DNA of 40,324 nt, taken from NCBI RefSeq assembly GCF_000577815.1, contig NZ_CBYM010000032.1, forward strand, positions 1 to 40,324. Reading direction: 5' to 3'. The stretch is from Clostridium saudiense. GTDB taxonomy: Bacteria > Bacillota > Clostridia > Clostridiales > Clostridiaceae. This document shows positions 1 to 10,400 of the stretch, in pieces (the stretch's first letter is position 1; each line of letters starts with the position of its first letter). The notes below the pieces were generated by a model. It was not told the origin of the DNA. It saw only the letters and a list, made by a program, of their open reading frames with translations, and searched no databases. Both the position numbers and the translations under genes were made by a program.

Positions 1-69
1 CCCTATTTACCCTGTCTACTTGACGGGGGGGGCAGTTCACTGCCGATGGCTTTTTACATTAATAATATA
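1..69. other. GC-rich left edge with a run of 8 G, possible mobile-element end
   Basis: This short stretch downstream of purD is much richer in G and C than anything else in the window. It has an imperfect inverted repeat (CCCTGTC at 11-17 facing GACGGGG at 22-28), eight consecutive G at 25-32, and a perfect 6-bp hairpin GGCAGT/ACTGCC at 31-36 and 39-44. On the purD strand no T-run follows these hairpins, so it is not an ordinary terminator. The look is that of an insertion sequence end, but no transposase is visible and the window stops here. Confidence 0.35.
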
Positions 70-1308
70 CTATATATCTCTTCTAAAATATTTCCCCTTA
101 AAATCAACCTTTTCAATCAATCCATAAGCTTCTTTTCTAGCCTCCTGAACAGTTCTACCTCTACCAACAACAGATAAAACTCTTCCTCCACTAGTTCTAA
201 GAACTCCATCTACTAATTGAGCTCCTGCTAAGAATACTTTATCCTTAATACTTTCGTCAATAGTGATTTCGAACCCCTTTTCAAAAGTTCCAGGATACCC
301 CTTAGAAGCTAAAACAACATTAACACAAGCTCCATCATACCATTTAACTTCAACTTCATCTAATCTACTGTTTAAAGCCGCTTGAACTAAATCAACTAAA
401 TCACTTTCCATTAAAGTTAATACAGATTGAGTTTCTGGATCTCCCATTCTTACATTATACTCTAAAAGATAAGTTCCTTTCTTTGTTATCATTAATCCAA
501 AGAAAATAATCCCCTTAAAATCAAATCCTTCTTCTTGAATTCCCTTTAAGGTATTAGCAACTATATTTTCTTCAAACTCCTTCATTACCTCTTCAGTAAC
601 AAATGGATTTGGCGCTAAAACTCCCATTCCTCCAGTGTTTGGTCCTTTATCTCCATCAAAAATTTGCTTGTGATCTTTTCCTGAAATAAAAGGTATTAAG
701 GTCTTACCATCTGTAATTGAAAGTATTGAAGCTTCTACACCTTCAAGAAATTCTTCAATAACAACCTTTTGACCTGCACCACTAAATATATCTGAAATCA
801 TGAAATCATTAATTGTTTTCATAGCTTCTTCTTTAGTTGCTGCAATTACAACACCTTTACCTGCAGCTAATCCATCTGCTTTAATAACTATTGGATATTC
901 ACAATTTTCTAAATAAGCTTTAGCTTTATCATATTCTGTAAAAGTTCCATATTGAGCTGTTTTAACTCCATATTTCTTCATGAAATCCTTAGAAAAAGCT
1001 TTACTTCCTTCTAATTGGGCTCCTCTGCTATCAGGCCCAAAGCATCTTAATCCTGCTGCTTTAAATTTATCTGTTATACCCTTTGTTAATGGATCTTCAG
1101 GTCCAACAAAAGTAAAAGCTATATTATTTTCTCTTGCAAATACTACCAACTCATCTAAATCAGTAATATTAACATTTTCACATTTATTTGTCGTTGCAGT
1201 TCCCCCATTACCAGGTGCTACAAATACCTTACTAACCTTTTCACTCTTAGCCAATTTCCAAGCAATAGCATGCTCTCTTCCACCAGAACCAACTAATAAA
1301 ATTTTCAT
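70..1308 (-). CDS. purD: Phosphoribosylamine--glycine ligase (GAR synthetase)
   Basis: This 412-residue protein joins glycine to phosphoribosylamine using ATP, the second step of de novo purine synthesis, in the cytoplasm. It has the usual family length and an ATP-grasp architecture. The N terminus MKILLVGSGGREHAIAW is the classical PurD start, followed by VGPEDPLTKGI, the ATP-grasp lysine region VIKADGLAAGKGVVIA, the glycine-rich GPNTGGMG segment, and the metal-binding end YNVRMGDPETQ. The ATG is preceded by AGAGGT. It is the last gene of the purine operon, 116 bp after purH across a spacer with a strong hairpin and heptad repeats. No clear terminator is seen between its stop and the window edge. 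Confidence 0.97.
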   Translation of the reverse strand: MKILLVGSGGREHAIAWKLAKSEKVSKVFVAPGNGGTATTNKCENVNITDLDELVVFARENNIAFTFVGPEDPLTKGITDKFKAAGLRCFGPDSRGAQLEGSKAFSKDFMKKYGVKTAQYGTFTEYDKAKAYLENCEYPIVIKADGLAAGKGVVIAATKEEAMKTINDFMISDIFSGAGQKVVIEEFLEGVEASILSITDGKTLIPFISGKDHKQIFDGDKGPNTGGMGVLAPNPFVTEEVMKEFEENIVANTLKGIQEEGFDFKGIIFFGLMITKKGTYLLEYNVRMGDPETQSVLTLMESDLVDLVQAALNSRLDEVEVKWYDGACVNVVLASKGYPGTFEKGFEITIDESIKDKVFLAGAQLVDGVLRTSGGRVLSVVGRGRTVQEARKEAYGLIEKVDFKGKYFRRDI

Positions 1309-1350
1309 ATAACATTACCTCTTCTCAAATATACTATTTTTTAAATTCAC

Positions 1351-1424
1351 AGAAAGTCAGCCTAAGCTGACTTTCTACCTTCACTATTAACTCTTCACTC
1401 TTCACTCTTACTTCTTAACTATTC
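1351..1424. repeat. Intergenic hairpin plus heptad-repeat element C (purH-purD spacer)
   Basis: A perfect 11-bp inverted repeat AGAAAGTCAGC/GCTGACTTTCT (1351-1361 and 1366-1376, 4-nt loop) is followed by a tract with a 7-base period from 1383 to 1424: ACTATTA, ACTCTTC, ACTCTTC, ACTCTTA, CTTCTTA, ACTATTC. It has the same design as the elements in two other spacers of this operon but keeps only one heptad arm. There is no T-run on the operon strand, so it is more likely a repeat or an RNA-processing stem than a terminator. Confidence 0.6.
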
Positions 1425-2930
1425 TTAGTGTTTAAAGTGTCTAATTCCTGTAAACACCATTGCTATTCCATGTTCATTACAAGCATCAATTGATTCTTGG
1501 TCTCTCATAGAACCACCTGGTTGAATTATTGCTTTAATTCCATACTTAGAACATTCATCAACGATATCTCTAAATGGGAAGAATGCATCTGAAGCTAAAA
1601 TTGTAGCTCCTTCACCTCTTCTTAAAGCATCCATTGTTGGCCAAATTCTATTAACTTGTCCTCCACCAATTCCTACAGCAACACCGTCTTTAACTGTAAC
1701 TATAGCATTCGATTTAACGTATTTAACTACCTTCATACCAAATAATAAATCTTTCATTTCGTCTTCAGTTGGAGTTTTTTCTGTAACAACCTTTAATTCA
1801 TCTAAAAGCTTAGTATCTTCTTCTTGTACTAAGATTCCTCCATCAACAGTTACCATGAATCTCTTATCGCATGGTTTAACATTACATTTAATAACTCTTA
1901 AATTCTTCTTAGTTCTTAAAACTTCTAGTGCATCTTCATCAAACTCTGGAGCTGCAACTACTTCTAAGAATATTTTAACCATTTCTTCAGCAGTAGCTTT
2001 ATCAACTTTCTTATTGATAGCAACTATTCCACCAAAGATAGAAGTTGGATCTACATCATGTGCTTTAGTATAAGCTTCTACAGCAGTCTCACCTATTGCA
2101 ACACCACATGGAGTGTTATGTTTTAATGCACAACAAGCTGTTTCTTCAAATTCATTAGCAACTTTCCAAGCAATATCTAAATCCTTTATATTGTTATAAG
2201 AAAGTTCTTTACCATTTAATACTTCAAAGTCATTCATACCACCATCAAATTCATTTGAAACATAGTATGCAGCACTTTGATGTGGATTTTCACCATATCT
2301 TAAACTTTGCTTTTTCTTATATGAAATTGAAAGATATTCTGGATATTCTTCTTCATCACTCAACATAAAGTTTGAAATTGCAGCATCGTAAGCACTCATT
2401 AAGTTAAATACCTTACCAGCTAATTTCTTTCTTAACTTGTAGCTAACATCTCCAGTTTCCTTAATTTCAGTCATTACAGCTTCATAATCAGAAACATCTG
2501 AAATAACAACAACATCTTGGAAATTTTTCGCAGCTGCTCTAAGCATTGTTGGTCCACCAATATCTATAAATTCAACCTTTTCTTCAAAGCTTAAATCTTC
2601 TCTTACTTTTTCAAAGAAAGGATATAAATTAACTATAACCATATCTATTGTTTCAATGTTTCTTTCTTTTATAGTCTTCATATGTTCTTCATTATCTCTT
2701 ATAGCAAGTATTCCTGCATGAATTATTGGGTGAAGAGTCTTAACTCTTCCATCTAGCATTTCTGGGAAATTAGTAACTTCATTAACTTCTGTTACAGCTA
2801 CTCCATTATCTTTTAAGTGCTTATAAGTACCTCCAGTTGAAATAACCTCAACTCCACTTTCAGCTAAAAACTTTGAAAAATCTAAGATACCTGTTTTATC
2901 AAATACACTAATTAATGCTCTTTTAATCAT
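1425..2930 (-). CDS. purH: Bifunctional AICAR transformylase / IMP cyclohydrolase
   Basis: This 501-residue enzyme carries out the last two steps to IMP: formyl transfer from 10-formyl-tetrahydrofolate to AICAR, then ring closure. The N-terminal part (about 1-195) is the MGS-like cyclohydrolase domain ([34 protein letters not shown]). The C-terminal part is the transformylase domain with [10 protein letters not shown], the catalytic KHNTPCGVA motif, and GGGQVNR. The length is normal. Its ATG is 13 bp after the purN stop and has GGGAGG in front. It is followed by the hairpin/heptad spacer and then purD. Confidence 0.97.
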   Translation of the reverse strand: MIKRALISVFDKTGILDFSKFLAESGVEVISTGGTYKHLKDNGVAVTEVNEVTNFPEMLDGRVKTLHPIIHAGILAIRDNEEHMKTIKERNIETIDMVIVNLYPFFEKVREDLSFEEKVEFIDIGGPTMLRAAAKNFQDVVVISDVSDYEAVMTEIKETGDVSYKLRKKLAGKVFNLMSAYDAAISNFMLSDEEEYPEYLSISYKKKQSLRYGENPHQSAAYYVSNEFDGGMNDFEVLNGKELSYNNIKDLDIAWKVANEFEETACCALKHNTPCGVAIGETAVEAYTKAHDVDPTSIFGGIVAINKKVDKATAEEMVKIFLEVVAAPEFDEDALEVLRTKKNLRVIKCNVKPCDKRFMVTVDGGILVQEEDTKLLDELKVVTEKTPTEDEMKDLLFGMKVVKYVKSNAIVTVKDGVAVGIGGGQVNRIWPTMDALRRGEGATILASDAFFPFRDIVDECSKYGIKAIIQPGGSMRDQESIDACNEHGIAMVFTGIRHFKH

Positions 2931-2943
2931 GTAAAAATCCTCC

Positions 2944-3546
2944 CTATTTTAAAATATTTACTCTACCGTCTATAATTTCAACTTTACCTCTGCTTATTAA
3001 ATCAATAGCTCTAGGTAACATTTTATGTTCCTCTACTAATACTCTCTTTTGAATATCCTCTGCAGTATCCTCAAAATATACTGGAACTGCTTCTTGAAGT
3101 ATGATTGCCCCACCATCTACTTCTTCATTTACAAAATGAACTGTACATCCAGTAAACCTTACCCCTGAAGCTCTTACTGCATTATGTACATGCATTCCAT
3201 ACATTTTATCTCCACAAAAACTTGGAATTAGTGAAGGATGAATATTTACTATTCTATCTTTAAATACTTTTAATATTTCCCCATCTAATATTGAAAGATA
3301 ACCAGCTAATACTATTAAATCAACTTTACCTTTAGTTAATTCTAATATTTTATTTGAAACTTCATCTCCATATTCTTTTCTTGAAACAACATAACTTGGA
3401 ACTCCTGCGTTTTTAGCTCTTTCTAAGCCATAAATACCATCTTTACTTCCAATAACCATTTCAACTTTAAAAGAATCTTGTTCATAATCTAAAATTGATT
3501 GGAGGTTTGACCCTCCACCAGATACAAGTACTGCTACTTTAAGCAA
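2944..3546 (-). CDS. purN: Phosphoribosylglycinamide formyltransferase (folate-dependent GAR transformylase)
   Basis: This 200-residue enzyme transfers a formyl group from 10-formyl-THF to GAR. It shows the family start [13 protein letters not shown], the catalytic segment [12 protein letters not shown] (Asn and His), and the downstream VDGGAIILQ with the catalytic Asp. The start is a TTG at 3544-3546, placed 9 nt after GGAGG and inside the end of purM. The 13-bp overlap suggests translational coupling. No ATG or GTG lies between this TTG and the conserved first strand, so the TTG is the most likely start. There is no PurT in the operon. Confidence 0.95.
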   Translation of the reverse strand: MLKVAVLVSGGGSNLQSILDYEQDSFKVEMVIGSKDGIYGLERAKNAGVPSYVVSRKEYGDEVSNKILELTKGKVDLIVLAGYLSILDGEILKVFKDRIVNIHPSLIPSFCGDKMYGMHVHNAVRASGVRFTGCTVHFVNEEVDGGAIILQEAVPVYFEDTAEDIQKRVLVEEHKMLPRAIDLISRGKVEIIDGRVNILK

Positions 3547-4535
3547 ACTCCTTCACCTCCAGCTGTTACAATACCAATTTCATAAGCTTTTTCACCTAAT
3601 TCAATAAGTTCTTTAATAACAGAATCAACATCTTTTTCATCAACACATAATACAAAACCAATTCCCATGTTAAATGTATTATACATATGATCTCTGCTTA
3701 CACCTTTATTAATCATATCTTCGAATATTGCAGGTAATGGATAACTATCTTTTCTTATTTCTGCAGTTAATTCAGAACCGTTAAACATTCTTGGAACATT
3801 TTCAATAAATCCTCCACCTGTTATGTGAGACATACCTTTAATCTCAAACTTTTCTATTAAGTTTAATATTGGTTTAACATATATCTTAGTTGGAGTAATT
3901 AATGTTTTCCAAACCTCTTCTCCATTAAATTCTTCATTTAAATCTGTATATAATTTTCTAACTAAAGAGAAGCCATTTGAATGTACTCCTGAAGAAGCAA
4001 TACCAATTAGCTTATCTCCTGGTTTAATATTTTTTCCATTTATTATTTTATCTTTATCTACAATACCTACTGCAAATCCTGCAATATCATATTCTCCTTC
4101 TTTATAAAAACCTGGCATTTCAGCAGTTTCTCCACCAACTAAAGCACACTCTGACATAACGCATCCATCAGAAACACCTTTAACTAAATCAGAAGCTACT
4201 TCTGCTTCAAGCTTTCCACAAGCTATATAATCTAAGAAAAATAATGGTTTTGCTCCATGACATAAAATATCATTTACGCACATAGCTACACAGTCAATTC
4301 CAACTGTATCGTACTTCTTAGTTTTAAATGCTAATTCAAGCTTAGTTCCAACACCATCTGTACCCGAAACTAAAACTGGCTTTTTATATCCTTCTGGTAA
4401 TTCAACCATTCCAGCAAAACTTCCAAGACCATTTAAAACATATTCACTCATTGTTCTTTGTGCATATTCTTTTATAAGCTTTACTGACTTATAACCTTCT
4501 TCTATATTAACCCCAGCCTCTTTATAAGTTATCAT
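3534..4535 (-). CDS. purM: Phosphoribosylformylglycinamidine cyclo-ligase (AIR synthetase)
   Basis: This 333-residue protein closes the imidazole ring, turning FGAM into AIR with ATP. It shows the PurM landmarks: the N-terminal YKEAGVNIEEGYKSV, the ATP/metal segment SGTDGVGTKLELA, VGGETAEMPGFY, and HITGGGFIENVPR. Length and domain order are those of the stand-alone enzyme. The gene starts 9 bp after purF with AGGTAGGT upstream, and its last codons overlap the purN start. It shares its fold with the synthetase repeats of PurL but is a separate enzyme. Confidence 0.97.
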   Translation of the reverse strand: MITYKEAGVNIEEGYKSVKLIKEYAQRTMSEYVLNGLGSFAGMVELPEGYKKPVLVSGTDGVGTKLELAFKTKKYDTVGIDCVAMCVNDILCHGAKPLFFLDYIACGKLEAEVASDLVKGVSDGCVMSECALVGGETAEMPGFYKEGEYDIAGFAVGIVDKDKIINGKNIKPGDKLIGIASSGVHSNGFSLVRKLYTDLNEEFNGEEVWKTLITPTKIYVKPILNLIEKFEIKGMSHITGGGFIENVPRMFNGSELTAEIRKDSYPLPAIFEDMINKGVSRDHMYNTFNMGIGFVLCVDEKDVDSVIKELIELGEKAYEIGIVTAGGEGVCLK

Positions 4536-4544
4536 TTAAATTAC

Positions 4545-5960
4545 CTACCTTTCAGTTTCTATTGGTGTCGCAACTGGATATATTCCATTGAAACATCCTA
4601 CACAATATCCTTGATTTGCATTAAAGCACTTGTACATACCATCCATTGATAAATATCCTAAAGAATCGCAGCCAATTATTTCTCTCATTTCTTCTATAGA
4701 ATGATTAGCTCCTATAAGATCTTTTCTGTAAGGAGTATCAATTCCAAAGTAACATGGATATTGAACAACTGGAGATGCTACTAAGAAGTGAACTTCTTTA
4801 GCTCCTGCTCTTCTTAATGATTCTACTAAATGCTTTGAAGTCGTTCCTCTTACTATAGAATCATCTATAAGAATAACTCTCTTATCTTTAATATTTACCT
4901 TTAAAGGATTTAACTTAACCGCTACAGCTCTTTCTCTTACCTCTTGAGATGGTGTAATAAATGTTCTTCCTACATATCTATTCTTTACAAATCCAGTATC
5001 ATAAGGTACTCCTGATGCCTTAGCATATCCTATTGCCGCTGGTATACCTGAATCTGGAACTGCAACAACTACATCTGCATCTATTGGGAATTCTTTATAT
5101 AATTGTTCTCCAGCTCTAACTCTTGATTCATGAACATCTAATCCATCTATTATAGAATCTGGTCTAGCAAAATATATATACTCAAAAGCACAAGTTTGAC
5201 ATTGAGTATTTTCAGAATATCTATATGAATTTATTCCATTTTCATCAATTACAACAATTTCACCTGGCTCAATATCTCTAACTAACTCTGCACCAATTGC
5301 ATCTAAAGCACAACTTTCTGAAGTTAATACATAGCCTTCTTCAATTTTTCCTAAACTAAGAGGTCTTATTCCATGTGGATCTCTTACACCAATAAGCTTA
5401 TTTTCAGTTAATATAACCATTGCAAATGATCCTCTAACAGCTTGAATAGCATCTAATACAGCTCTTTCAACACCTTTTTTAGCGCCTCTTGCAATTAAAT
5501 TAGCAATTACTTCTGAGTCAATTGATGTATGGAATATATGTCCTCCATCTTCTAATAACTCTCTAATAACATCTGCATTAACTAAAGTTCCATTATGAGC
5601 CATAGCTATTGGTCCTAGCTTTGTTTGGCTTAATAATGGCTGTGCATTTTCTATTCTAGTATCACCACTTGTTGAATATCTAACATGTCCAATAGCAGCA
5701 AATCCCTTTAAACTATCTATATCTTCTTGAGAAAATGCTTCTGTTATAAGCCCCATTCCTTTTTTAATATTTATATCTTCACCATTTGCAACAGCTATAC
5801 CCGCACTTTCTTGCCCTCTATGTTGAAGTGCATATAGACCGTAATATGTTACTGAAGCAACATCTAATGGATTATTAGAATAAATACCAAATACTCCACA
5901 TTCATCTTTAAATTTATCATTACTTGGATCCATTATAATATTGTCCAACTTTGGATTCAT
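4545..5960 (-). CDS. purF: Amidophosphoribosyltransferase, iron-sulfur type
   Basis: This 471-residue enzyme makes phosphoribosylamine from PRPP and glutamine, the committed step of the pathway. The N terminus has a short propeptide followed by the nucleophile in ECGVFGIY (Cys21), which must be exposed by cleavage. The glutaminase domain is first. The C-terminal phosphoribosyltransferase domain carries the PRPP loop VILIDDSIVRGTTSKH. Cysteines in CAFEYIYFARP, YPCYFGID and the C-terminal CVGCFNG match the four ligands of the 4Fe-4S cluster found in Bacillus-type PurF. That cluster is oxygen-labile, which suits an anaerobe. The ATG follows GGGGGT. A 177-bp repeat-bearing spacer separates it from purC. 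Confidence 0.97.
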   Translation of the reverse strand: MNPKLDNIIMDPSNDKFKDECGVFGIYSNNPLDVASVTYYGLYALQHRGQESAGIAVANGEDINIKKGMGLITEAFSQEDIDSLKGFAAIGHVRYSTSGDTRIENAQPLLSQTKLGPIAMAHNGTLVNADVIRELLEDGGHIFHTSIDSEVIANLIARGAKKGVERAVLDAIQAVRGSFAMVILTENKLIGVRDPHGIRPLSLGKIEEGYVLTSESCALDAIGAELVRDIEPGEIVVIDENGINSYRYSENTQCQTCAFEYIYFARPDSIIDGLDVHESRVRAGEQLYKEFPIDADVVVAVPDSGIPAAIGYAKASGVPYDTGFVKNRYVGRTFITPSQEVRERAVAVKLNPLKVNIKDKRVILIDDSIVRGTTSKHLVESLRRAGAKEVHFLVASPVVQYPCYFGIDTPYRKDLIGANHSIEEMREIIGCDSLGYLSMDGMYKCFNANQGYCVGCFNGIYPVATPIETER

Positions 5961-5978
5961 ACTCCTACCCCCGTTAAT

Positions 5979-6130
5979 TAGTTAATAGTTTTGAGTTAAT
6001 AGTTATTAGTTCTGAGTTAGTAGTTTAGGTAGAAACTGCTATCGTAGTTTCTTAAAGTTTATTTTTCCTAAAACTGATTTGAATCAACTTTATTCCTCAA
6101 CTTACCACTTGTAACTTGAAACTTGAAACT
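5979..6130. repeat. Inverted heptad-repeat element B (purC-purF spacer)
   Basis: A left arm of seven 7-base units (TAGTTAA, TAGTTTT, GAGTTAA, TAGTTAT, TAGTTCT, GAGTTAG, TAGTTTA; 5979-6027) leads into a hairpin AGAAACT/AGTTTCT (6031-6037 and 6046-6052). The right arm (6096-6130: CTCAACT, TACCACT, TGTAACT, TGAAACT, TGAAACT) is the same motif on the other strand. It shares TAGTTTAGGTAGAAACT exactly with the spacer between purL and purE. It is non-coding and would be transcribed as part of the purine mRNA. Confidence 0.65.
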
Positions 6131-6137
6131 ATCTAAA

Positions 6138-6842
6138 CTATTCTTGTATTCTCTTTAAGATTTCAACATATGCATCTTTAACATTTCCAAGATCTCTTCT
6201 GAATCTGTCTTTATCTAACTTTTCTCCAGTAGTTGCATCCCAGAATCTGCAAGTATCTGGTGAAATTTCATCTGCTAAAACTATATCTCCGTTATATCTA
6301 CCAAACTCTAATTTAAAATCTATTAATCTTATGTTAGATTTTAAGAACATATCCTTTAAAATATCATTTATTTTTGCTGTTAAAGAATAAATCTTTTCTA
6401 ATTCTTCAAAAGTTGTTGCTCCTATAGCAACTGCATGGTAATCATTTATTAATGGATCTCCTAGTGAATCATCCTTGTATGATAATTCAAATACTGTTGT
6501 TTTAAGTTCTGTTCCTTCTTCTAATCCTAATCTCTTAGCCATTGAACCAGCTGCAACATTTCTTACAATCACTTCTAGTGGTACTATTTCAACCTTTTTA
6601 CATAATTGTTCTCTATCATTTAGCTTTTCAATAAAGTGAGTTGGAATTCCCTTGTTATTTAACATTTCAAATAACATTGACGTAATTGCATTGTTTAAAA
6701 CACCTTTATCTTCGATTTGACCTTTCTTTTCGCCATTAAAAGCCGTTGCATCATCTTTGTAATATACTACAACTTCATCAGCCTTATCTGTAGCATATAT
6801 TTTCTTTGCCTTACCTTCGTACATCATTTCTAATTTTTCCAT
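6138..6842 (-). CDS. purC: Phosphoribosylaminoimidazole-succinocarboxamide synthase (SAICAR synthetase)
   Basis: This 234-residue enzyme joins aspartate to CAIR with ATP. The N-terminal [18 protein letters not shown] is the family's nucleotide-binding start. RNVAAGS, the [20 protein letters not shown] block and [20 protein letters not shown] are strong family motifs. The length is typical of the stand-alone bacterial enzyme. Its ATG overlaps the purE stop by one base (TAATG), so the two are almost certainly translationally coupled. They also act in consecutive steps. Confidence 0.97.
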   Translation of the reverse strand: MEKLEMMYEGKAKKIYATDKADEVVVYYKDDATAFNGEKKGQIEDKGVLNNAITSMLFEMLNNKGIPTHFIEKLNDREQLCKKVEIVPLEVIVRNVAAGSMAKRLGLEEGTELKTTVFELSYKDDSLGDPLINDYHAVAIGATTFEELEKIYSLTAKINDILKDMFLKSNIRLIDFKLEFGRYNGDIVLADEISPDTCRFWDATTGEKLDKDRFRRDLGNVKDAYVEILKRIQE

Positions 6843-7321
6843 TATAAATCCACTCCTTCACCATTTTCAGCTATAAACTTTTCTTTCATTTCTTTTCTAT
6901 ATTCAACTAATTTAGCTTTTAATTCTTTATCTCCAACAGCTAACATTTGAACTGCAAGCATTCCAGCATTGTAAGCATTATTTATTCCAACTGTTGCAAC
7001 AGGAATAGATTTTGGCATTTGCACTATTGAAAATAATGCATCTAATCCTTCAATAGCTCCTTTACAAGGAACTCCTATAACTGGCATTGTTGTTTGAGAA
7101 GCTATTACTCCAGGTAAGTGTGCTGCAAGTCCTGCACCTGCTATTACAACTTCACATCCTTGTGCTTCACATTCTCTTAAAGTTTCTTCTAACTTTTCTG
7201 GAACTCTGTGAGCTGATAAAACAAATGCTTTATACTCAATTCCGAATTCTTTTAAGCAGTTAGCTGCTCCTCTCATTATTTCTGTATCAGATTTAGATCC
7301 AAAAAATATTGCTACCTTCAT
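6842..7321 (-). CDS. purE: 5-(Carboxyamino)imidazole ribonucleotide mutase
   Basis: This 159-residue protein forms CAIR. The start [16 protein letters not shown], the SAHRVPEKL segment and [15 protein letters not shown] place it in the PurE family and look closer to class I (N5-CAIR mutase) than to class II. The longest frame begins with a GTG at 7333 that is inside the AAGGTGG ribosome binding site, so the ATG at 7319-7321 is chosen. No purK is in this operon. Either purK is elsewhere, or this PurE works without it. Whether the GAGLAAH variant (usually GAGGAAH) matters is unknown. Confidence 0.95.
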   Translation of the reverse strand: MKVAIFFGSKSDTEIMRGAANCLKEFGIEYKAFVLSAHRVPEKLEETLRECEAQGCEVVIAGAGLAAHLPGVIASQTTMPVIGVPCKGAIEGLDALFSIVQMPKSIPVATVGINNAYNAGMLAVQMLAVGDKELKAKLVEYRKEMKEKFIAENGEGVDL

Positions 7322-7340
7322 TTTTAAAACCACCTTTTTG

Positions 7341-7460
7341 TAGTTAGTAGTTTTTAGTTAATAGTTAGTAGTTTAGGTAGAAACTCCTTAATAAGTTTCT
7401 AAAATCAATTACGCTGACTTTATTCTTTAACTTTTAACTATTAATTCTTAACTCTTAACT
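7341..7460. repeat. Inverted heptad-repeat element A (purL-purE spacer)
   Basis: The left arm (7341-7375) reads TAGTTAG, TAGTTTT, TAGTTAA, TAGTTAG, TAGTTTA. A perfect hairpin TAGAAACT/AGTTTCTA follows (7378-7385 and 7394-7401). The right arm (7426-7460) reads TTTAACT, TTTAACT, ATTAATT, CTTAACT, CTTAACT, the complementary heptad. The two arms can pair, giving a long imperfect stem of about 120 nt in the operon mRNA. No reading frame or terminator is present. Confidence 0.65.
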
Positions 7461-7470
7461 ATTTTAAATT

Positions 7471-10400
7471 TTATTTAAAATACTTAACTCCTGATTCGAA
7501 AATCTTTTGATCAAAGTTTCCTGGTACGTTTTTATATAGGTTTTCTCCAATTCTTTCAGAGTGTCCCATTTTCCCTAAAACTCTACCATCTGGACTTGTT
7601 ATACCTTCTATTCCAAGCATTGACCCATTTGGATTAAATGGCATGTCTAATGCTATATTTCCTTTATTATCAACATATTGAGTTGCTACTTGTCCATTTT
7701 CAACTAATTGTTTTAATAGTTTTTCTGGAGCAACAAATCTACCCTCTCCATGAGAAATTGCAACATTGTGGATGTCTCCTAATTCTACTCCACTAAACCA
7801 TGGTGATTTCTTAGAAACAACCTTAGTCTTAATTATTGAACTCATATGCCTATTAATTTCGTTATAAGTTAATGTTGCCATATCTTCTTCAATATCAACT
7901 ATTTCACCATAAGGTACTAATCCTAACTTAATTAATGCTTGGAAGCCGTTACAAATACCTAACATTAATCCATCTCTATTCTTTAATAAATCCATAACTG
8001 CATCTTTAATTCTTTCGTTTCTAAATACTGTTGATATGAATTTACCTGAGCCATCTGGTTCGTCTCCAGCCGAGAATCCACCAGGTAACATTATTATTTG
8101 ACTTTCTCTAATTTGCTTTTCTAAGTTTTCAATTGACTCTGCAAAAGCTTCTTTAGAGTAATTTCTAAATACTAAAGTTTCTGTTTTTGCTCCAGCATTT
8201 CTAAATGCTCTTTCACAATCATATTCGCAGTTTGTTCCTGGGAATACTGGAATTATTACCTTTGGTTTAGCAACCTTTATAATAGGTGATTTAACATTTG
8301 ATTCATTGTATAAGACTTCCTTAACTGATTCATTTTTATCAGTAGTTTTAATTTTAAATACCTTTGATAATTTCTTTTCATAAGTTTCTTCTAAAATATT
8401 TAATTTTAAATTCAAATCATATTCTTGTGAAACTATTAATTCATCTTTAATTGTGCATCCTATTGCCTTGTAAGCGCATCCTTTAAATTCTTCATCTACA
8501 TTTACATCAGATTTTACTTCTAAAACTAAACTTCCATAGTTTAATCCGAATAACTCCTCTTTAGTTAGATTAGAGAATTTAACCCCAATTTTATTTCCGA
8601 AAGCCATCTTTGAAAGTGTTTCAGAAGCTCCACCAAACTTAACGCTTGAAGCTGATATTACTTTACCTTCTAAAATAAGCTCATGTAACTTCTCTAAATT
8701 CTTTTTATATCCTTCTACCTTTAATGTGTAATCTTCATTTCTTTCTGCCATTAAGAATACTAATTTTGAACCAACTTCTTTAAATTCTGCACTAATTATA
8801 TTCTTTGCCTTTTCTACTCCAACAGCAAAAGCTACTAATGTTGGAGGTACATCTACATCTCCAAAACTTCCAGACATTGAGTCTTTACCACCAATTGCAG
8901 GTATTCCTAAATCTATTTGTGCTTGGTATGCACCAAGTAGTGCTGCAAATGGTTTACCCCATCTTTCTGGACTCTTTCCTAATTTTTCAAAATACTCTTG
9001 AAGAGTCAATCTTGCTTTTCTGTAATCTCCACCTACAGCTGCAAGCTTTGTAACTGCTTCTATTATTGAGTAGTATGCCATATGATATGGACTCCATACT
9101 CCTAAATCTGGATTTAATCCATAACTCATTATTGTAGCCTCTTCACTTACTCCATTTAATACTGGAATCTTAGCAACCATTGCTTCTTGTTCTGTATTTG
9201 CATCCCTACCACCATATGGCATAAGAACTGTTCCTCCACCAATAGTAGAGTCAAATCTTTCAACTAATCCTTTTTGTGAAGCAACATTTAACTTTGTTAA
9301 GTTATTTAACCACTCTTCTTTAACATTTACATCCCCAACTGTTAAAGGATATTCTCCTGGTAACTTAACTTCTACATTAGTTACTTGTCTTGCCCCATTT
9401 GTATCTAAGAAGCTTCTCTTTAAGTTAACTATTTCTTTACCTCTCCAATACATTCTTAATCTTTCAGTATCTGTAACTTCTGCAACAACAACCGCTTCTA
9501 AGTTTTCTACTTTAGCTAACTCTATAAATCTATCTACATTTTCCTTATTAACTACTACAGCCATTCTTTCTTGTGATTCAGAAATTGCAATTTCAGTTCC
9601 ATCTAAACCTTCATATTTTTTAGGAACTTTATCTAAATTGATATCTAACCCTCTGGTTAATTCCCCAATTGCTACTGAAACTCCCCCAGCTCCAAAGTCA
9701 TTACATCTTTTAATCATTTGAGCTATTTCAGCATTTCTAAATAATCTTTGAATTTTTCTTTCTGTTGGTGCATTACCTTTTTGAACTTCTGCTCCACATT
9801 CATTTATTGAATCTTCAGTATGTTCCTTCGATGAACCTGTTGCTCCCCCAACACCATCTCTTCCAGTTCTTCCTCCAAGAAGAATTACTATATCACCAGA
9901 TTGTGGTTCTTCTCTTATTACATTTTCTTTTGGTGCTGCTGCTATAACAGCACCAACTTCCATTCTTTTAGCAACATAGTTTGGATGATATACTTCTGAA
10001 ACTTGTCCAGTTGCTAACCCAATTTGGTTACCATATGAGCTATAGCCATGAGCCGCTCCTAAAGTAATTGTTCTTTGTGGTAATTTACCTTTTATAGTAT
10101 TCTCTACTGGTACTGTTGGATCTGCTGCACCAGTAACTCTCATTGCTTGATATACGTATGTTCTACCTGATAGTGGGTCCCTTATAGCCCCTCCTAAACA
10201 AGTTGCTGCTCCACCAAAAGGTTCAATTTCAGTTGGGTGATTGTGTGTTTCATTTTTAAACATCACTAAGTATTCTTCATTACCCTTATCTGTTTCTATG
10301 TTAACTTTTATTGAACAAGCATTTATTTCTTCAGAAACATCTAGGTCGTCTAGCATACCTCTTTTTCTCATTTCTTTCATAGTAATAACTGCTATATCCA

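Noticed and set aside
980..1312. Plus-strand reading frame opposite purD
   Set aside because: It is antisense to a clear purD frame, has no ribosome binding site and no recognisable protein. Similar antisense frames opposite purH and purL (for example 1855-2073, 8805-9053, 9765-9947, 10241-10432) were dropped for the same reason.
1351..1376. Terminator between purH and purD
   Set aside because: The 11-bp hairpin is strong but lacks a T-run on the operon strand, and purD downstream has no promoter of its own that I can see.
5979..6130. CRISPR-like array in the purine spacer
   Set aside because: Units are 7 bases long with no unique spacers of constant length and no cas genes. It is a short-period inverted repeat, not CRISPR.
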